A stretch of 64,000 bases of DNA from Pinus tabuliformis (Eukaryota > Streptophyta > Pinopsida > Pinales > Pinaceae): the NCBI GenBank assembly GCA_031772625.1, contig CM062815.1:124047977-124111976 (forward strand), written 5' to 3'. The notes beneath the pieces were generated by a model that saw nothing but the letters and a program-made list of their open reading frames with translations, ran no database searches and was not told where the DNA came from. The translations under genes were made by a program, and so were the position numbers. Each line of letters begins with the position of its first letter. The first letter of the stretch is position 1. Shown one piece after another: positions 37,601 through 48,855 of this stretch.

Positions 37601-39395
37601 ACAAAGAGTTATTTATTAGGATTAACTGAATTGAAATATTTTTATATAATCTTCAAGAAAACATTGCATTCACATGTTCTAGTACCTGGTATGATAAGAG
37701 TTAACATTGCATGTTCCTTTTTCATTGCCATCCAAGGGGGGAGATTGTTGTTTATAATTAACACTGGCCAAACAGAATATGTTGTTCTAAGATCTCCAAA
37801 AGGATTTACGCCATCCATTGCTAGAGAAATTCTTGCATTCCTTGGCTCATTTTTGAAATGTGGCCATTTTACCTCAATATCTTTCCAACATTTACTATCC
37901 GCAACCATACGCATGACACCATCTTGGCTCCTCCCTTGTGCATGATGATCCATATATTTTGCCAACTCCTTGCATTTGAACATTCTCTCAAACCTTGGCT
38001 TTAGTGGAATGTGTCGTAATACTTTATAAGGAACCTTCTTGGATAATTGATCTTGACGATACCTATTTGTGTGACACTTTGGGCATTGTTGTAAATTTGC
38101 ATTATTTCCATAGTACAATATATGGTCATTTGGACATGCATCATATGTCTTGTACTCCATTCCAATGTCTTTCATTATTGAAGATACTTCTCTATGAGAA
38201 TGAGGCAACTTATTGTCCTTTGGAAGTATTTTGTTTGCCAAAAGTCTGCATAGTGCAACAAATGATTTTTATAAGTATACACAATATTCAAAACTTTTAA
38301 GACATCTAGAGAATTAATTTATAGGAATATCAATCCAACCTTAATATATCAGTAAAGCATGTGTTTGTCAGTCCATGTGTAACCTTCAAGTTCAACAACA
38401 ACATAAGTGTCGCCAATATAGAAGATTCAACATTTGCATAAAGAGGTGTCCTAGCCAAATGAGCTAGGGGTGAATCAACAACTTCTTCAAAAGATGTGTA
38501 GAAGTCTTGGATAAATTCATTGACACCAGCCTCATTTATCTGCGAAGTGGCTTCTTCCATAAATGTGTCTTGTCCTTCATCTTGAGAGTCGCTATTATCA
38601 ATATCATCCATTGGTTCTTCACGAATATTGGGAACTAGAAGCGGCTTTTCATAAATAAAAAAATCAAATGAAATGATCAATAATAATGTATTAAATAATG
38701 TGCATATTTATTTATTATAAGAATAACAATTTGTTACTTATAATGTACCTCTTCTATATAAACTCCATGTTCCAATCTATGGATACCAACAAGCCTTCGC
38801 TTCTTTAGTTTCCTATTTTGGCACATTTTGCAACTGCAATATATCATTTCATTGAAGTATTCATCTGTACCTGGAGTAGGTCTTGTTTCCTGTTCATCTG
38901 AATATTCGGATGACGATGTGCTATTTCCCTAAATGCACCACGTTTTTTAAACAATAAGACTGCAATTTTTAACTTGGGTATTACTTATTTTTCAAGAGAA
39001 CATGACCAATGAATAAACATAGGGAGTGAATCTATGAATATGTAGTTTTTCAATGCATTTTTTGGCTCTTTGATCACTTGATTGTTTGTACTTTTGTTTT
39101 TTTGTTGTTTCAAGGTAGTGTTTAGTGCTTCTGTAGGAATTAGATATGAAAAAAATTGAGAACTAGGTTCAAAACCCTGAACAAAACTCTACCAATGTGT
39201 TGAGTGAGCATTGAAGATCTGTCCAACACTTTGAGGCAAGCTTATCAGAGTGTTCCAACAAGCATTTAACTAGTCACAAACAAACTTTTGAAGTATCATT
39301 TTAAAGTTATTTCTAAAAACAAATCCAACCTCTAACTAAATCAACAACATAAATAATACAAATACCAAAAGCAACATAAATACCTGGTCTGCCAT
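34637..39395 (-). CDS. TNP2-like CACTA transposase, ten exons, nearly intact
   Basis: Exons read on the minus strand: 39395-39384 (MADQ), 38928-38749 (transposase-associated segment, CSCKMCQNRKLKKRR), about 38645-38341 (NSDSQDEGQD.., LLNLKVTHGLTNTC), about 38245-37687 (YKTYDACPNDHILYYG, CPKCHTNRYR, WPHFKNEPRNARISLAMDG, WPVLIINNNLPPWM), 37581-37413 (DMDVYMEPLIDELRELWDG), 37333-36702 (HGCPSCGP, HLFDTMHIGKNVAECLWKHL), 36527-36448, 36316-35910 (DUF4218: CGPIHIRTMWLVERYMKVLK), 35812-35513, 35419-34637 (DUF4216: YYGVLEDIIELDF; acidic tail). All introns are GT..AG. It would cut and join the element ends. The only suspected lesion is a 1-nt shift at the fourth/fifth exon join, which a different donor could avoid. 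Some exon limits are estimates. Confidence 0.88.
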
Positions 39396-40182
39396 TTTGT
39401 ATAGAATAATGTAATAGAAATCTGCAAAGAAAAGTTTGTGGACACTAGTTAGGATCATTGCTTATGCTATAGGAATAAATTGTTGCATTCATGGACATCT
39501 GAATTGGATTGTTTAGTGATCCTGGTGGATCTTAACTGCAAACAAAAAAACATCAAACGAAGACCATCTCGAAGCCAAAGGATTTATTTTCAACGGAATT
39601 TGTATTAGGTGTTTCAATTTGTATTTTTCAATTCATTTGGACAGGACGGTACACAATGGATAAATGTACCGCAGAAACAAATGGAAAGGTTGTCGGTTAT
39701 AGCAAATTTTTTCAAAGACCCTAGTCATCGTTTATGGCTGAAGATAGTCCATACTTTATTAAGTACACTCTCCATTTTGCAGGTAGAGCCTACTATCAAA
39801 TAATTGTGAGACAACATGATCATTTTCTTTTAAAAACCATTACCATTAAATGGGAAAAACATTGTAATTGTTTAACAAGTAAGAAAGTTAAGGTCAACAA
39901 GATTGTAAAGTTCATTCCTGTGTTATGGTTTTGGAGGATGGAACCTGAAGAAATTAAGTTCTCTTCTACTATTTATAATTTCACTTGACAGTGGTGATAA
40001 CAGATTTTTGTTATGCCTGTCACTCAAAACCGAGAACAAACTGAAAGTTGATGTTACTGCAATTCAAGAGCATGTCCACAACGTGGAATTATTAATAGTA
40101 AACTACTTGTGTTGAATTTAACCTAAATTCATTGAAGGTAATAATTCTGGAGTTTGATTTAAGTGGGAAGTCAAAAGGAGTA
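39396..40182. other. Upstream region of the transposase
   Basis: The first intron and 5' flank, without a clear TATA box. Plus-strand frames at 39609-39803 and 39734-39988 (VPQKQMERLSVIANFFKDP; KFIPVLWFWRMEPEEIKF) look weakly protein-like but match nothing recognised. Confidence 0.35.
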
Positions 40183-40254
40183 ACCCATCTAGCTCAGTAG
40201 TTAAAGCCCAAGGTTCCTAATCTTGTAGTCGTGGGTTCGAACCCTACGTTTGGC
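40183..40254 (+). pseudogene. tRNA-Arg(CCT)-like pseudogene or SINE head
   Basis: TAGCTCAGTAG matches the Pol III A box and GGTTCGAACCC the B box. The anticodon arm CAAGG-TTCCTAA-TCTTG pairs, with CCT in the loop. The T arm GTGGG/CCTAC pairs with one G-U. The acceptor stem (ACCCATC against GTTTGGC) fails at three positions and the D stem at one, so it is not a functional tRNA. Confidence 0.65.
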
Positions 40255-40660
40255 GTGTTGTGTTCATTTAATGCATATTTTGAAATGAAATATTTCTGTC
40301 TCTGGATTTCTTATTCTCTGAGCTCCTGTTTGTTAGAACCGTCGGGATTTATTATTCTCAAGCCCCTGTTTTGGAAAAATACTAAACAACCATCGCTAAG
40401 TTTAACAGACAACAATCATCTCGCGTAGTGGGTTCAAACCCCACGCTAGGCGGGTGTCGTTGTCTATCAATCAATTTCCAGTTTGGGAAAAATTCAAAAA
40501 AAGCATCGTAGGGTGTGGATTCGAATCCCATGGTATGCGGGTGTTCGTTGATCATTTAGATTTATCCTCATCCAAGATCCCTGATTCGAACCCTAGGTAG
40601 GCGGGTGGTGTTAACTATCAAGCTTCTGTTTTGGAAAAATACAAAACGAGCACAAAACAA
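40183..40660 (+). repeat. Array of four tRNA-3'-half (B-box) repeats
   Basis: B-box/T-arm-like blocks recur at about 40231, 40429, 40517 and 40582 (GGTTCGAACCC, GGTTCAAACCC, GATTCGAATCC, GATTCGAACCC). Three are followed by GCGGGTG. Between them a linker tgttttggaaaaatac recurs. Only the first has an A box. The spacing is about 60-200 bp. Confidence 0.75.
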
Positions 40661-40710
40661 ACATCGGCTAAAGCCAAATCAAAGGCGTTAATAATGCTCT
40701 ACAGGATATA

Positions 40711-40836
40711 AACATTATTCTCCAAAATTACCACCAAAACCATAAACCCTCACTAAAAACCCTAGAGCTTGTAAACATTATTCTCCAAAATTACCACCAA
40801 AACCATAAACCCTCACTAAAAACCCTAGAGCTTGTA
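40711..40836. repeat. 63-bp tandem duplication
   Basis: aacattattctccaaaatta starts at 40711 and 40774. The two units are nearly identical and contain telomere-like aaccct words (aaaccctcac, aaaccctaga) that are too few to be a telomeric tract. Confidence 0.9.
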
Positions 40837-41174
40837 AAATTACATTCACAATCAGCAACATCCAAGAGCTTTTGAAAGCTGTAGCAAAGACAGGGCGAAA
40901 ACCTGGATACCCTATGCATACTGGGAAGCAGTAGGGACTGACACACCAAATACAGGATTTACTTGAACAAAATGCCTAGGATATAAAACAGATTGGCAAA
41001 GAAGGTCACCGATTTATACACCAAACCTATATAGGGACATATATCAAAATATCAAAAAAACAGAGCACACCTGTAAATTTTCAGAGCATTAAAACCCAGG
41101 CCGGAAGGAGAAATAGAATCAAGCTCCGACAAGGAAGTGGAGGATAATTTTGATTCAAAGAATTCTTACCTTGA

Positions 41175-41470
41175 ACTGAGGTAATGGGATTCGATCCCTC
41201 TGAAGTCTGCGCGCTATTGGAGTGTGGTAATGGGATTCGATCCCTCCGAAGTCTGCTCACTATTGGAATGCGCGGAATGCTCCGGAAGAAAGAGATTTGT
41301 TCTTGAAACTGAAAAGGCAGGGTAGGATGGGAGGCATAAGACCCCCTCCGCGGAATGTGCAGGCTCACTATTGGAATGTGCGGAATGCTCCGGAAGAAAG
41401 AGATTTGTTCTTGAAACTGAAAAGGCAGGGTAGGATGGGAGGCATAAGACCCCCTCCGCGGAATGTGGCT
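41175..41470 (+). repeat. Nested tandem duplications (about 50 bp and 108 bp)
   Basis: gggattcgatccctc..gaagtctgc occurs twice about 50 bp apart. Then a unit starting ctcactattgg repeats at 41256 and 41364, a 108-bp period. The latter is in frame (36 codons) in a 73-codon plus frame with KLKRQGRMGGIRPPPRNV twice. Whether it is translated is unknown. Confidence 0.8.
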
Positions 41471-41519
41471 CTATCTAGAACCTACGGCGCTAAAACTTAC
41501 GCTAATGTAATTACGTAAG

Positions 41520-42900
41520 TCTTTAACCATAAAATCCATTGATATTATATTGTTAACTGTGTTCTCATCGGTATGAGTGTCTTTTACATTTATTGCTTCT
41601 TTACACCTTGAGTACTATTATTTCTGATATTTTTTTTTGTTTTTTTTTTTGTTGGAAGAGTTTGGTAATACAAATTTTTTAATTTTAAGTTAATAAAAGT
41701 TTTATTTTAATGCAAAAATGAGTTTATTATAAATATTTCATTTATAATGCTAGTAATTTTATAAATTTAAAATTATTTTTCTCAAATTTCAAAGTGAATG
41801 GTACAAATACATAGTCTTAAGGGTCAACCTAGTTAGTTGAGTTCCCATTGTTAAAAAATCTTTTCTATTAAAAGGTCACTTGTTTAATTATCTTGACGTT
41901 ATTGGAGTAAGACTTCATGGTCGAGCTTATAGGTTATGATCCTTTCAAGTAGATTTGCCTGGTACAAATTGATACATATTTTATATGTTTTATAATGTTG
42001 ATAATATAATTATGTTGGAGTGGAAGAACATGAAGAATTGTCCATGTTCTCTTGATGGTTTCAGTGAACTCGTGGTTTTTCTACAAACGGCAAATGGATC
42101 ATGGATTCAAATTCGGCTGCCACAGTTAACCCTGAGATTAGATCAGCTAAATCAATAAATCGAGTTGTCACAGCTAGCCATGAGACAAAGGATCGATACA
42201 TCAGCTCAATTAATCAAAGTATCAGTCACATTAGGGATTCAGGGCACTAAGCTAGGATTTTGGATAACAGATCCTACTTTCTTTTACCAACTCGATACCG
42301 CCAGTGGTTTTTCCGACTCGAGAAGGAATCGAAAACTTAGACTTCGAGTAAATTTTATTAAATCTCAATACCATTTATGTGGGTAGTTTAGTATTGAGCA
42401 TATTTTGTTTTGTTCAAAGCGAAATTCGACGATTTTTACGGATGAACGAGGGATTGTTCTTTTAGGGCTTCATCAAGGTTCATGCGTTATTTTCATTGAG
42501 GATATTTAGTGAGTGGCCTCATCCCAAAATGGAAAACAAATCAATAGTAAATGTTAAAAATGGCAAGGAAATCTCATATTTTGTGGAAACAAATCATTTG
42601 GGCCAAGTCAAAATTGCCTCAGCAAACACAACAGGGAAGTGGATTTGGGTAACTGCAAAACAATATTAGGGCATTTTAAAGCGGAGACTTGCCCACTTTA
42701 AATGGGAACAAGGAAGAAGAAAAAATTCCTAGAGAAACTAGTAGACATATAATAAAAGTAAACAAAATCTTTGAAATGCAAATTTCATCCATGGAACAAT
42801 GCCTCCCTGAAGATAACATCAAACAACTTCGAAAAATCTACAAAGTAGAGGAATAATTTTGAAGAGAAATGTCTCCCCTCCTCCATGATGGCACAAGTGT
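41520..42900. other. AT-rich stretch inside the CACTA element, no gene seen
   Basis: T-rich runs at about 41630-41655. A 73-codon plus frame at 42165 has no recognised similarity. Confidence 0.5.
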
Positions 42901-43042
42901 TGAAGATATAGTTGATGGTTTGATATTGAAGTCAAAATCCTTCCTGAACCCTTGAGCCAAAGAGGTCTCTCCTCTAGTATCTCTAAAAATATCCTATGAA
43001 GAGTCATAGCATTTAGCTTAGAAAGTATGACCCACCATGATC
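42901..43042 (+). repeat. 142-bp direct repeat, partner at 44337-44478
   Basis: Shared words ttgatattgaagtcaaaatc, agccaaagaggt, atatcctatgaagagtcat and cccaccatgatcat occur in order. The 1.43 kb between the copies contains a Ty3 protease fragment. Confidence 0.85.
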
Positions 43043-44097
43043 ATATTAATAAATGACAACCACTAAACTAATGTGATAATGTATTCAGAATTTCCTTGCA
43101 AAAAAAATTAACTTCTTGTTTGCCCCTTTTTTGTAGTGAAAGTAGATTTCCTGATTGTCTCCATCATATTATGCCCCAACACTAGCTAACCAACATGACA
43201 ACCCATTCACAATAAATGTCATCGACAATGATGTCAAAATGCGCAAATGAATTTGTTAGTTACCCCTTGTTGTGTATATCTCTTGCCAAAGAAGAGGAGT
43301 CTAATCTACTCTTCCTTGGCAAAGAACAATTGCCATTGTCCTTTCCACCTGCCAGAACGAACCTCGCAACCTTTAGCATCTTCATGACATCCAAACATAC
43401 AACTGAATGCACCTCCTCTGATCACATTGCATTGGATAACTCGTCCTCATTCCACCATTTTGATCAACTATCAAAGCCTAGAAACCCTTGACCCTTGCAA
43501 AAAAACCTTTGCAAAGTCCTCTCCATTCACATCTGATTTGGAACGTTGCAAAAAAGTACTACTAGCGTATAATCTTCTCCCTCATGTGGTTCATTGAACT
43601 CATAACATCCTTTCAAGTGGTGAGATAAACAACCATTAGTGTGTTCACGATTTAGAATACCCTTTTCTTTCTATTACTAAATAGTCAATACTACTTCATG
43701 CCTAGTTTAGTACATATCCCCTAGTTTTACCAAATACTTATTTTAATACCTCCAAAACCTATAACCCTCTACCCAAAATCCCCACCCTTTACAACAACAT
43801 TGCTTCACGAAAGGCATTTTACATTGCTTCGTAATTTTTCCTTTGTATATGAGAAAGATACTAAATGTTACTTCTCCCTTATCCAATATAATGCTCTTGA
43901 TTACAAATTGAACAATGTATCATGATATTTCCTTTCTCTCTTCGTGTGAACTTGCTCAATTAGCGTCTAAATACCTTGTGAGATAAAAATCAATGCATGT
44001 ATTGTATTTGGTATTGTGTCAATTATTCATTTTTAATGTCTTAATAATGTGTTAATTGCCTTCCAATGCATGGTCAGTCTCGAATTAAAATTTTGAC

Positions 44098-44235
44098 ATG
44101 GAAAATCCCAATTTTGCAATTTTTGGAATCAGAGGCACATTGCAGGGACAATGTGTATCCATCTTGGTGGATAGTGGGGCAACCCAAAATTTTATTGATG
44201 CACAATTGGTGGAGTGTAGAGGCATTCATAGATTT
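44098..44235 (+). pseudogene. Ty3/gypsy aspartic protease fragment
   Basis: The plus frame MENPNFAIFGIRG is followed by SILVDSGATQNFIDAQLV, the DSGAT active-site motif of gypsy proteases. Gag and RT are not found on either side. Confidence 0.75.
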
Positions 44236-44336
44236 ATATATATCCTGAACAACGTGGGCGATAGAGGATGCCCATGCTTCACCTCAGTTATCTTCTTGGT
44301 TGTTGGTTCGATATGTTGAGGATATGGTTGATATGT

Positions 44337-44478
44337 TGAGGATATGGTTGATGGTTCGATATTGAAGTCAAAATCTTTAACCCTTTAGCCAAAGAGGTGT
44401 CTCCTCAAGTATCTCCAATAATATCCTATGAAGAGTCATAACATTTAACTTGGAATTATGGCCCACCATGATCATCTA
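44337..44478 (+). repeat. 142-bp direct repeat, partner at 42901-43042
   Basis: Preceded by a short tandem of gatatgttgaggatatggtt (44310-44349). It could be the remains of LTRs or of a duplicated leader. Confidence 0.8.
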
Positions 44479-44479
44479 A

Positions 44480-45420
44480 TAATTAATTGAAATAGCACTA
44501 GACCCCAATTTAGGGACTGGGTGGATCATATTGTGAGACTATGCTAGTGGCAACCCTAAAAAAATGACTTGAAAACCCCTTGATTTTCTACCTTGATGGA
44601 ATTCATATCCCAAATTTCTTGTTGGATACGCAAGTCCTAGAAAACGTGACAAGGAAGATGAGAGGGAGTTGACTGGGTAGTCAAGGGACAAAACTACACA
44701 ATTTCTTGAGACAGTGGGTTCCGGCTGAAGGAAGGAGATTGGAGGAAATCACTTTGTAGTTTTGAATGCTAAGGGAGGTTGGAATTTCTGCACATTTCAC
44801 AGTTCCAACAAGCAAGGGAAAGTCTTGAGGGTTACATATGTGAAGTGCAGAGTTCAAGAAAGTTGGATGAGGCTAGGTTGCTAAGGAAACTCCAAAATTT
44901 GGCGAAGTGTGGGATTAATGAAACTGATGTGAATAGTGATAAAACTTGACTATAATCACACACTTGAAAACTTAGAGATACAACATAGACCATCCAGAAC
45001 ATATAACGCATACTTCTCTTAATGCAACAACCTTTGTGGCAGCTTACGATAAGTGTGACTCTGATGATAGACTTTGGGAGGATAAAGGCAACACTTGTGT
45101 AAGAGTGTGTGAAATGAGTGTGAAACACATCTATGTGGTGAGGACAACCCATTCTCATAAATATTTCCCTTTGAAGAAAAGCAAACCTCCCTTTGCATGA
45201 CAAGCGATAACTCCCATGCCCAAAGATGACACATTCTATGTAAATATAAAAGCATGAACGACTCTTAAGATCGAAAAGGGGAGCTTGAGATCATAAACTT
45301 ACCAATAACTGACTAAGAAACAATCGATCACAATATCCATAGTAGGTTTCGATATTTAAGTGCAGGCCAAAATTTTGGAGGGTGTTGCAGTTGCTACAAT
45401 AGAGCCTTCACCTTCTTGCT
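44480..45420. other. Unassigned DNA among nested elements
   Basis: Frames of up to 123 codons on the minus strand have no recognised similarity. About 50 bp at 45207-45256 (cccatgcccaaagatgacac..) recur at 58152-58200. Confidence 0.4.
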
Positions 45421-45675
45421 AGCTTCTTTTTTAACCAGTGCCTTGAATTATACGAACTTGGATAATGTGTCATCTTTCTTCCACATGAAGAAGATCCAAC
45501 ACTTCCGTGAGAAGTCATCAATAAAAATGACAAAATATTTGTATATGGCAGTGGAGGTTGTCGAGAAAGGTCCATAAACATGACAGTGGATCCTTTCTAG
45601 GACTGCATGTGCTTTGTTGTCAGGATCATGGAATGTGGATTTTATGTACTTCCGCATTGTACATCCTTTGCATAC
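45421..45675 (-). pseudogene. Copia integrase fragment
   Basis: The minus strand encodes VCKGCTMRKYIKSTFHD (the CxxC of the integrase zinc region), AVLERIHCHVYGPFSTTST and YFVIFIDDFSRKCWIFFM, the start of the integrase core with its first catalytic Asp (IDDFSRK). The frame ends at 45448. Its upstream part is cut by the LTR beginning at 45676. Confidence 0.85.
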
Positions 45676-46030
45676 TGTTGGGTTGTGTTATATTCTTTCC
45701 ACGACTAGCCCACGTAGTTAACCGGGGGGTTAGAGGGAGGGAGGAGCCCGCCTTCGTTGCACCGATTGTGTAGTGGGGGGGGGGAGTCACGGGGGGTTTG
45801 AGGCATACCTGTAACCCCACTTTATGGGGTCCGGGGCAGCGCCCCAGAAAATTTTGGTTTTGGACCCTATGTTAGGATGGGCAGACCCACCTATGGTTTT
45901 GTGCATGATTTTCGCACATGTTTTTGGATGTGATGGTTTTCGGTCCATGGTATTAGACGCGATGGTTTTCGGTCCATGGTATTGGATGCTTCGGCATGTA
46001 GAAATATGTATTATAACATTGAAAGGAACA
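45676..46030 (+). repeat. LTR (solo or truncated) inserted in the copia fragment
   Basis: Starts TGTTGGGTTGTG exactly where the copia frame breaks. It contains the GC-rich block GGGGTCCGGGGCAG typical of many plant LTRs, and near its end a 31-bp near-tandem repeat (gatggttttcggtccatgg). The right limit is uncertain. Confidence 0.6.
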
Positions 46031-46063
46031 TAATGAAAAAATCAAGCTGGTAGTCCATCTCAT

Positions 46064-46420
46064 GGGCTATCAGAAACAAGGCTCCCTATGAAATGTGGTA
46101 TGGCCACATTCCTTCAGTGAGGCATCTCAGGGTTTTTGGTTCCTCCTGTTATGCCTTGATACCTAAGGAACAGATAAAAAAACTTAGTGCAAGGAGTCAC
46201 AAATGTATCTTCTTTGGATACTCATACCTCCAAAGAATACCATCTCTACGATAAAGTGAATAAGAAGTTTATAATATCTAGAGATGTGATCTTTCTTGAG
46301 TCTTCCAAGATTGACAATGTTGTTGAGTGGTAGCGTAATCGTTTGGATAGATTTGAACATGAAAAGTATTTTCAAGAGTTTTATAGTGAGATTCTACATC
46401 TCCTTCTCTTAGCTCTATAC
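46064..46420 (+). pseudogene. Copia integrase C-terminal fragment
   Basis: The plus strand encodes NKAPYEMWYGHIPSVRHLRV then FGSSCYALIP and HKCIFFGYS. In a shifted frame come YDKVNKKFIISRDVIFLE and then DNVVEW with a stop. This is the region just before the copia RT. Orientation is opposite to the fragment at 45.4 kb, so an inversion or two insertions are needed. Confidence 0.8.
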
Positions 46421-47392
46421 TTTCTATGAAGAGCCTCGAATAAATCAGGTTGAAGGAAATTCCTTCCCCTGCTTTGTCAGGAAAGAGCTAAGACACTGCT
46501 GGCAGCAGGTAGCCAAATCTGACAAGTAGTGAGGGTACATGTAAGATACAAAGCAAGGATTAATGCAAAGGAGTGTACTGACTATATACATATCATCAAA
46601 CATATTTCATCCCACTTAGGATTCCTTGCATCATGCCTGGTTAGTCATAAGATCATGTTGGTCACAACCTCCGTAGCTTAAATAAACAAATGGTAATACT
46701 CTTCATCTTCTAAGTTATGTAATAAACAAGTGAAAGGGAGCAAGACATTAAGAGGAAACACATGGAATGACTTTCAGTTCTTTCAACCATGCATGTCATT
46801 GAAGATAGAATGATTCGACAATGATAAGAAACATTTTAAGCTACACTAAGAGGTGTATTTCAAAAGATGTGCTTTGTTTTCCATACCTAGCCTCCAAAGG
46901 GTTATGCATCAGATGGATTCTTCATGCGGTACTGATATTCTCTCATACCTTCGGTTTCTCGGTCTTCTTATTTTTCTCCTTAGCTCCTTGAGAGTCATCT
47001 ATCATGTCATCATTCTTCATGGCCCCTGAGAGACATAATTGTGTAGTTTCAGCGGGCAATGACTGTTGCGGGAGTAGCATCATTAATATAGTTGGTTTAC
47101 ACTTGGCACCACTGCACTAGGTGTTTGCTTGCTATTTTTTGCTCTTTTTCTCCTATCATCACTGTTTAGTCCTTAAGGTCATCATTGTCTTGACATCATT
47201 GTGCCCCCTAGGCATTTGTCACAGAGAATTTGAGGCCTTCACCCTTAGTTTCTATTAGGACATATTACTCCTCCTCGTCAAGTTAAAGTACATCTTCTGA
47301 GTCCTCCATTGAGTCCTCATTTTGACTCTAGTTCTACTGATTCTTCCAATTCTTCCTTTCATTCCGCATCTTCTCAATGTTATACCATCACC
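46421..47392. other. Unassigned, probably leader/LTR of the following gypsy element
   Basis: No coding signal. T-rich with many tcttcttttt/ctcct words just before the gag start. No TG..CA pair could be fixed. Confidence 0.35.
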
Positions 47393-48120
47393 ATGTCAAG
47401 CACCAATGCGGGTGTGGGAAACCAAGGTGGTAACCCAAGTACTAACTAGGGTAACCCCATGAGCGTAACCTTCACTAATATGGGCACTCCTACTCCATTG
47501 CCTCCTTTTATGGCTAGTTTGAGTCTCCCTAATTCAGCCAACTCATCAACGACCCCCTTCTTCATGACCCAAATTGGCCAGTTATGCCTACCAAGATTCC
47601 TTCCGACATCCCAATTTTGAAGGTAATCCTAGAGAAGATCCCACAAATCATGTTCACTCATTCCATATGTGGTGTTCATCCAATTCTATCATATAAGACT
47701 CCATTTGTCTTCACCTTTTCTACTGCACTCTTACTGGAGCTACTGCTAAGTGGTATGTCGATCAAACCAGATCCACTCATTCCACTTTTGTGACTCTTGC
47801 CAAAGATTTTATAGCCTATTTCAAGTTACCTTTCTGTTATGACACTAGTAACAAAATTTTCACTTCTTTTTGTCAAACTTTTTCCATTGGCCTATCTGAT
47901 CATGTTCAAGAATGACATAGAAGGAGGAGCATATGTAAAGCTCCTGAATTCTAAGACTGTGTCTATATGGATTGGTACCTTAAATCTCTTTTGGCCCCCA
48001 TTGCTAAAGAAGTCAATTCTCACTTCCCTTAATCTGAGGAATATTCAAACCTTTTCTATAAAGAAATAAGTTTTTTTTCTTTAGAAAACATACAGTTTGA
48101 GGTTAAAAAACTTGTAAAGG
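47393..48120 (+). pseudogene. Ty3/gypsy gag
   Basis: Starts at the ATG at 47393 (MSSTNAGVGNQGGNPSTN, then a stop). It continues PTKIPSDIPNFEGNPREDP then VHSFHMWCSSNSI, LTGATAKWYVDQTRSTHSTF and LAKDFIAYFKLPF with SIGLSDHVQEWHRR, a canonical gypsy gag core. Ends around LLAPIAKEVNSHFP and EEYSNLF. Several indels shift the frame. Pol is absent: only about 130 bp separate gag from a polypurine tract. Confidence 0.8.
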
Positions 48121-48248
48121 GAAAATTTAAGAACATCAAAAGCTACCAAACAAAAATCTTAAAAATTGCTTTGCATGTCCTTTTTTATTTAACAATCAAG
48201 CAAGACTTCCCTAAACCCTGGACTCAAAGCTTTATTGTACCTACTTTT

Positions 48249-48855
48249 AAAAGTGGGGATTGTAGAAATTAATGTGCAAATTCTAACTGCTCATGAAATT
48301 TTCTAAATCACAAGACTAGAAGCTACTCTACTGATCTGCAGAAGTAAATTCACGATCGAGAACTCATATCATCAACACGCATCAAGATTCAACACACATA
48401 CACAAAGATTTATCTAAGGAAAAGCAACTTGCCCTGAGAGACAAACAGTTCCCCATCTCCTTTCCATACTTCCAACCCAAGGAGAGTACACACGATAGTT
48501 GTGAGTTGTGTCTGTGTACCTGTTGAAGGCTCGAAATTCTCTGCCTCAACATTATAAGGGAGACCACCTAGCCGGGAACTTAAAGCAGCTCATTTTCCGT
48601 TGAAATGGTGGTTCTAACTGGTTAAACTAGGTCCAGTTACCTTCTTTCTATCGCTAATGGCTTAAAGTATGCCTTTTACTTACCAATAGAGAAGAGACGT
48701 CAGATCAACGCTCTTACTGATCACACAAGAAAGTGATCCTTAAGCTGATTTGGGGCTCAGCCAAGCGACAACTAAATTTTGACCCTTTGATAAGAGGACT
48801 TCTAGGAATGTAGAATTAAATCTAAATGCAAGCAAAATGAAAGAAATCCTAAGCC
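48249..48855 (+). repeat. Polypurine tract and 3' LTR of the gag-only gypsy element
   Basis: AAAAGTGGGGA at 48249-48259 is followed by TTGTAGAAATT. The block then runs to the broken end of the LINE at about 48856. Sense orientation and position behind gag support a 3' LTR, but the right terminus and a 5' partner are not established. Confidence 0.5.

Noticed and set aside
40183..40254. A functional tRNA-Arg(CCT) gene
   Set aside because: The acceptor stem has at least three mispairs and the D stem one. It heads an array of partial copies, so it is a pseudogene or SINE head.
40741..40836. Interstitial telomeric repeat (AAACCCT words)
   Set aside because: Only a few scattered words inside a 63-bp duplication; no uninterrupted run.
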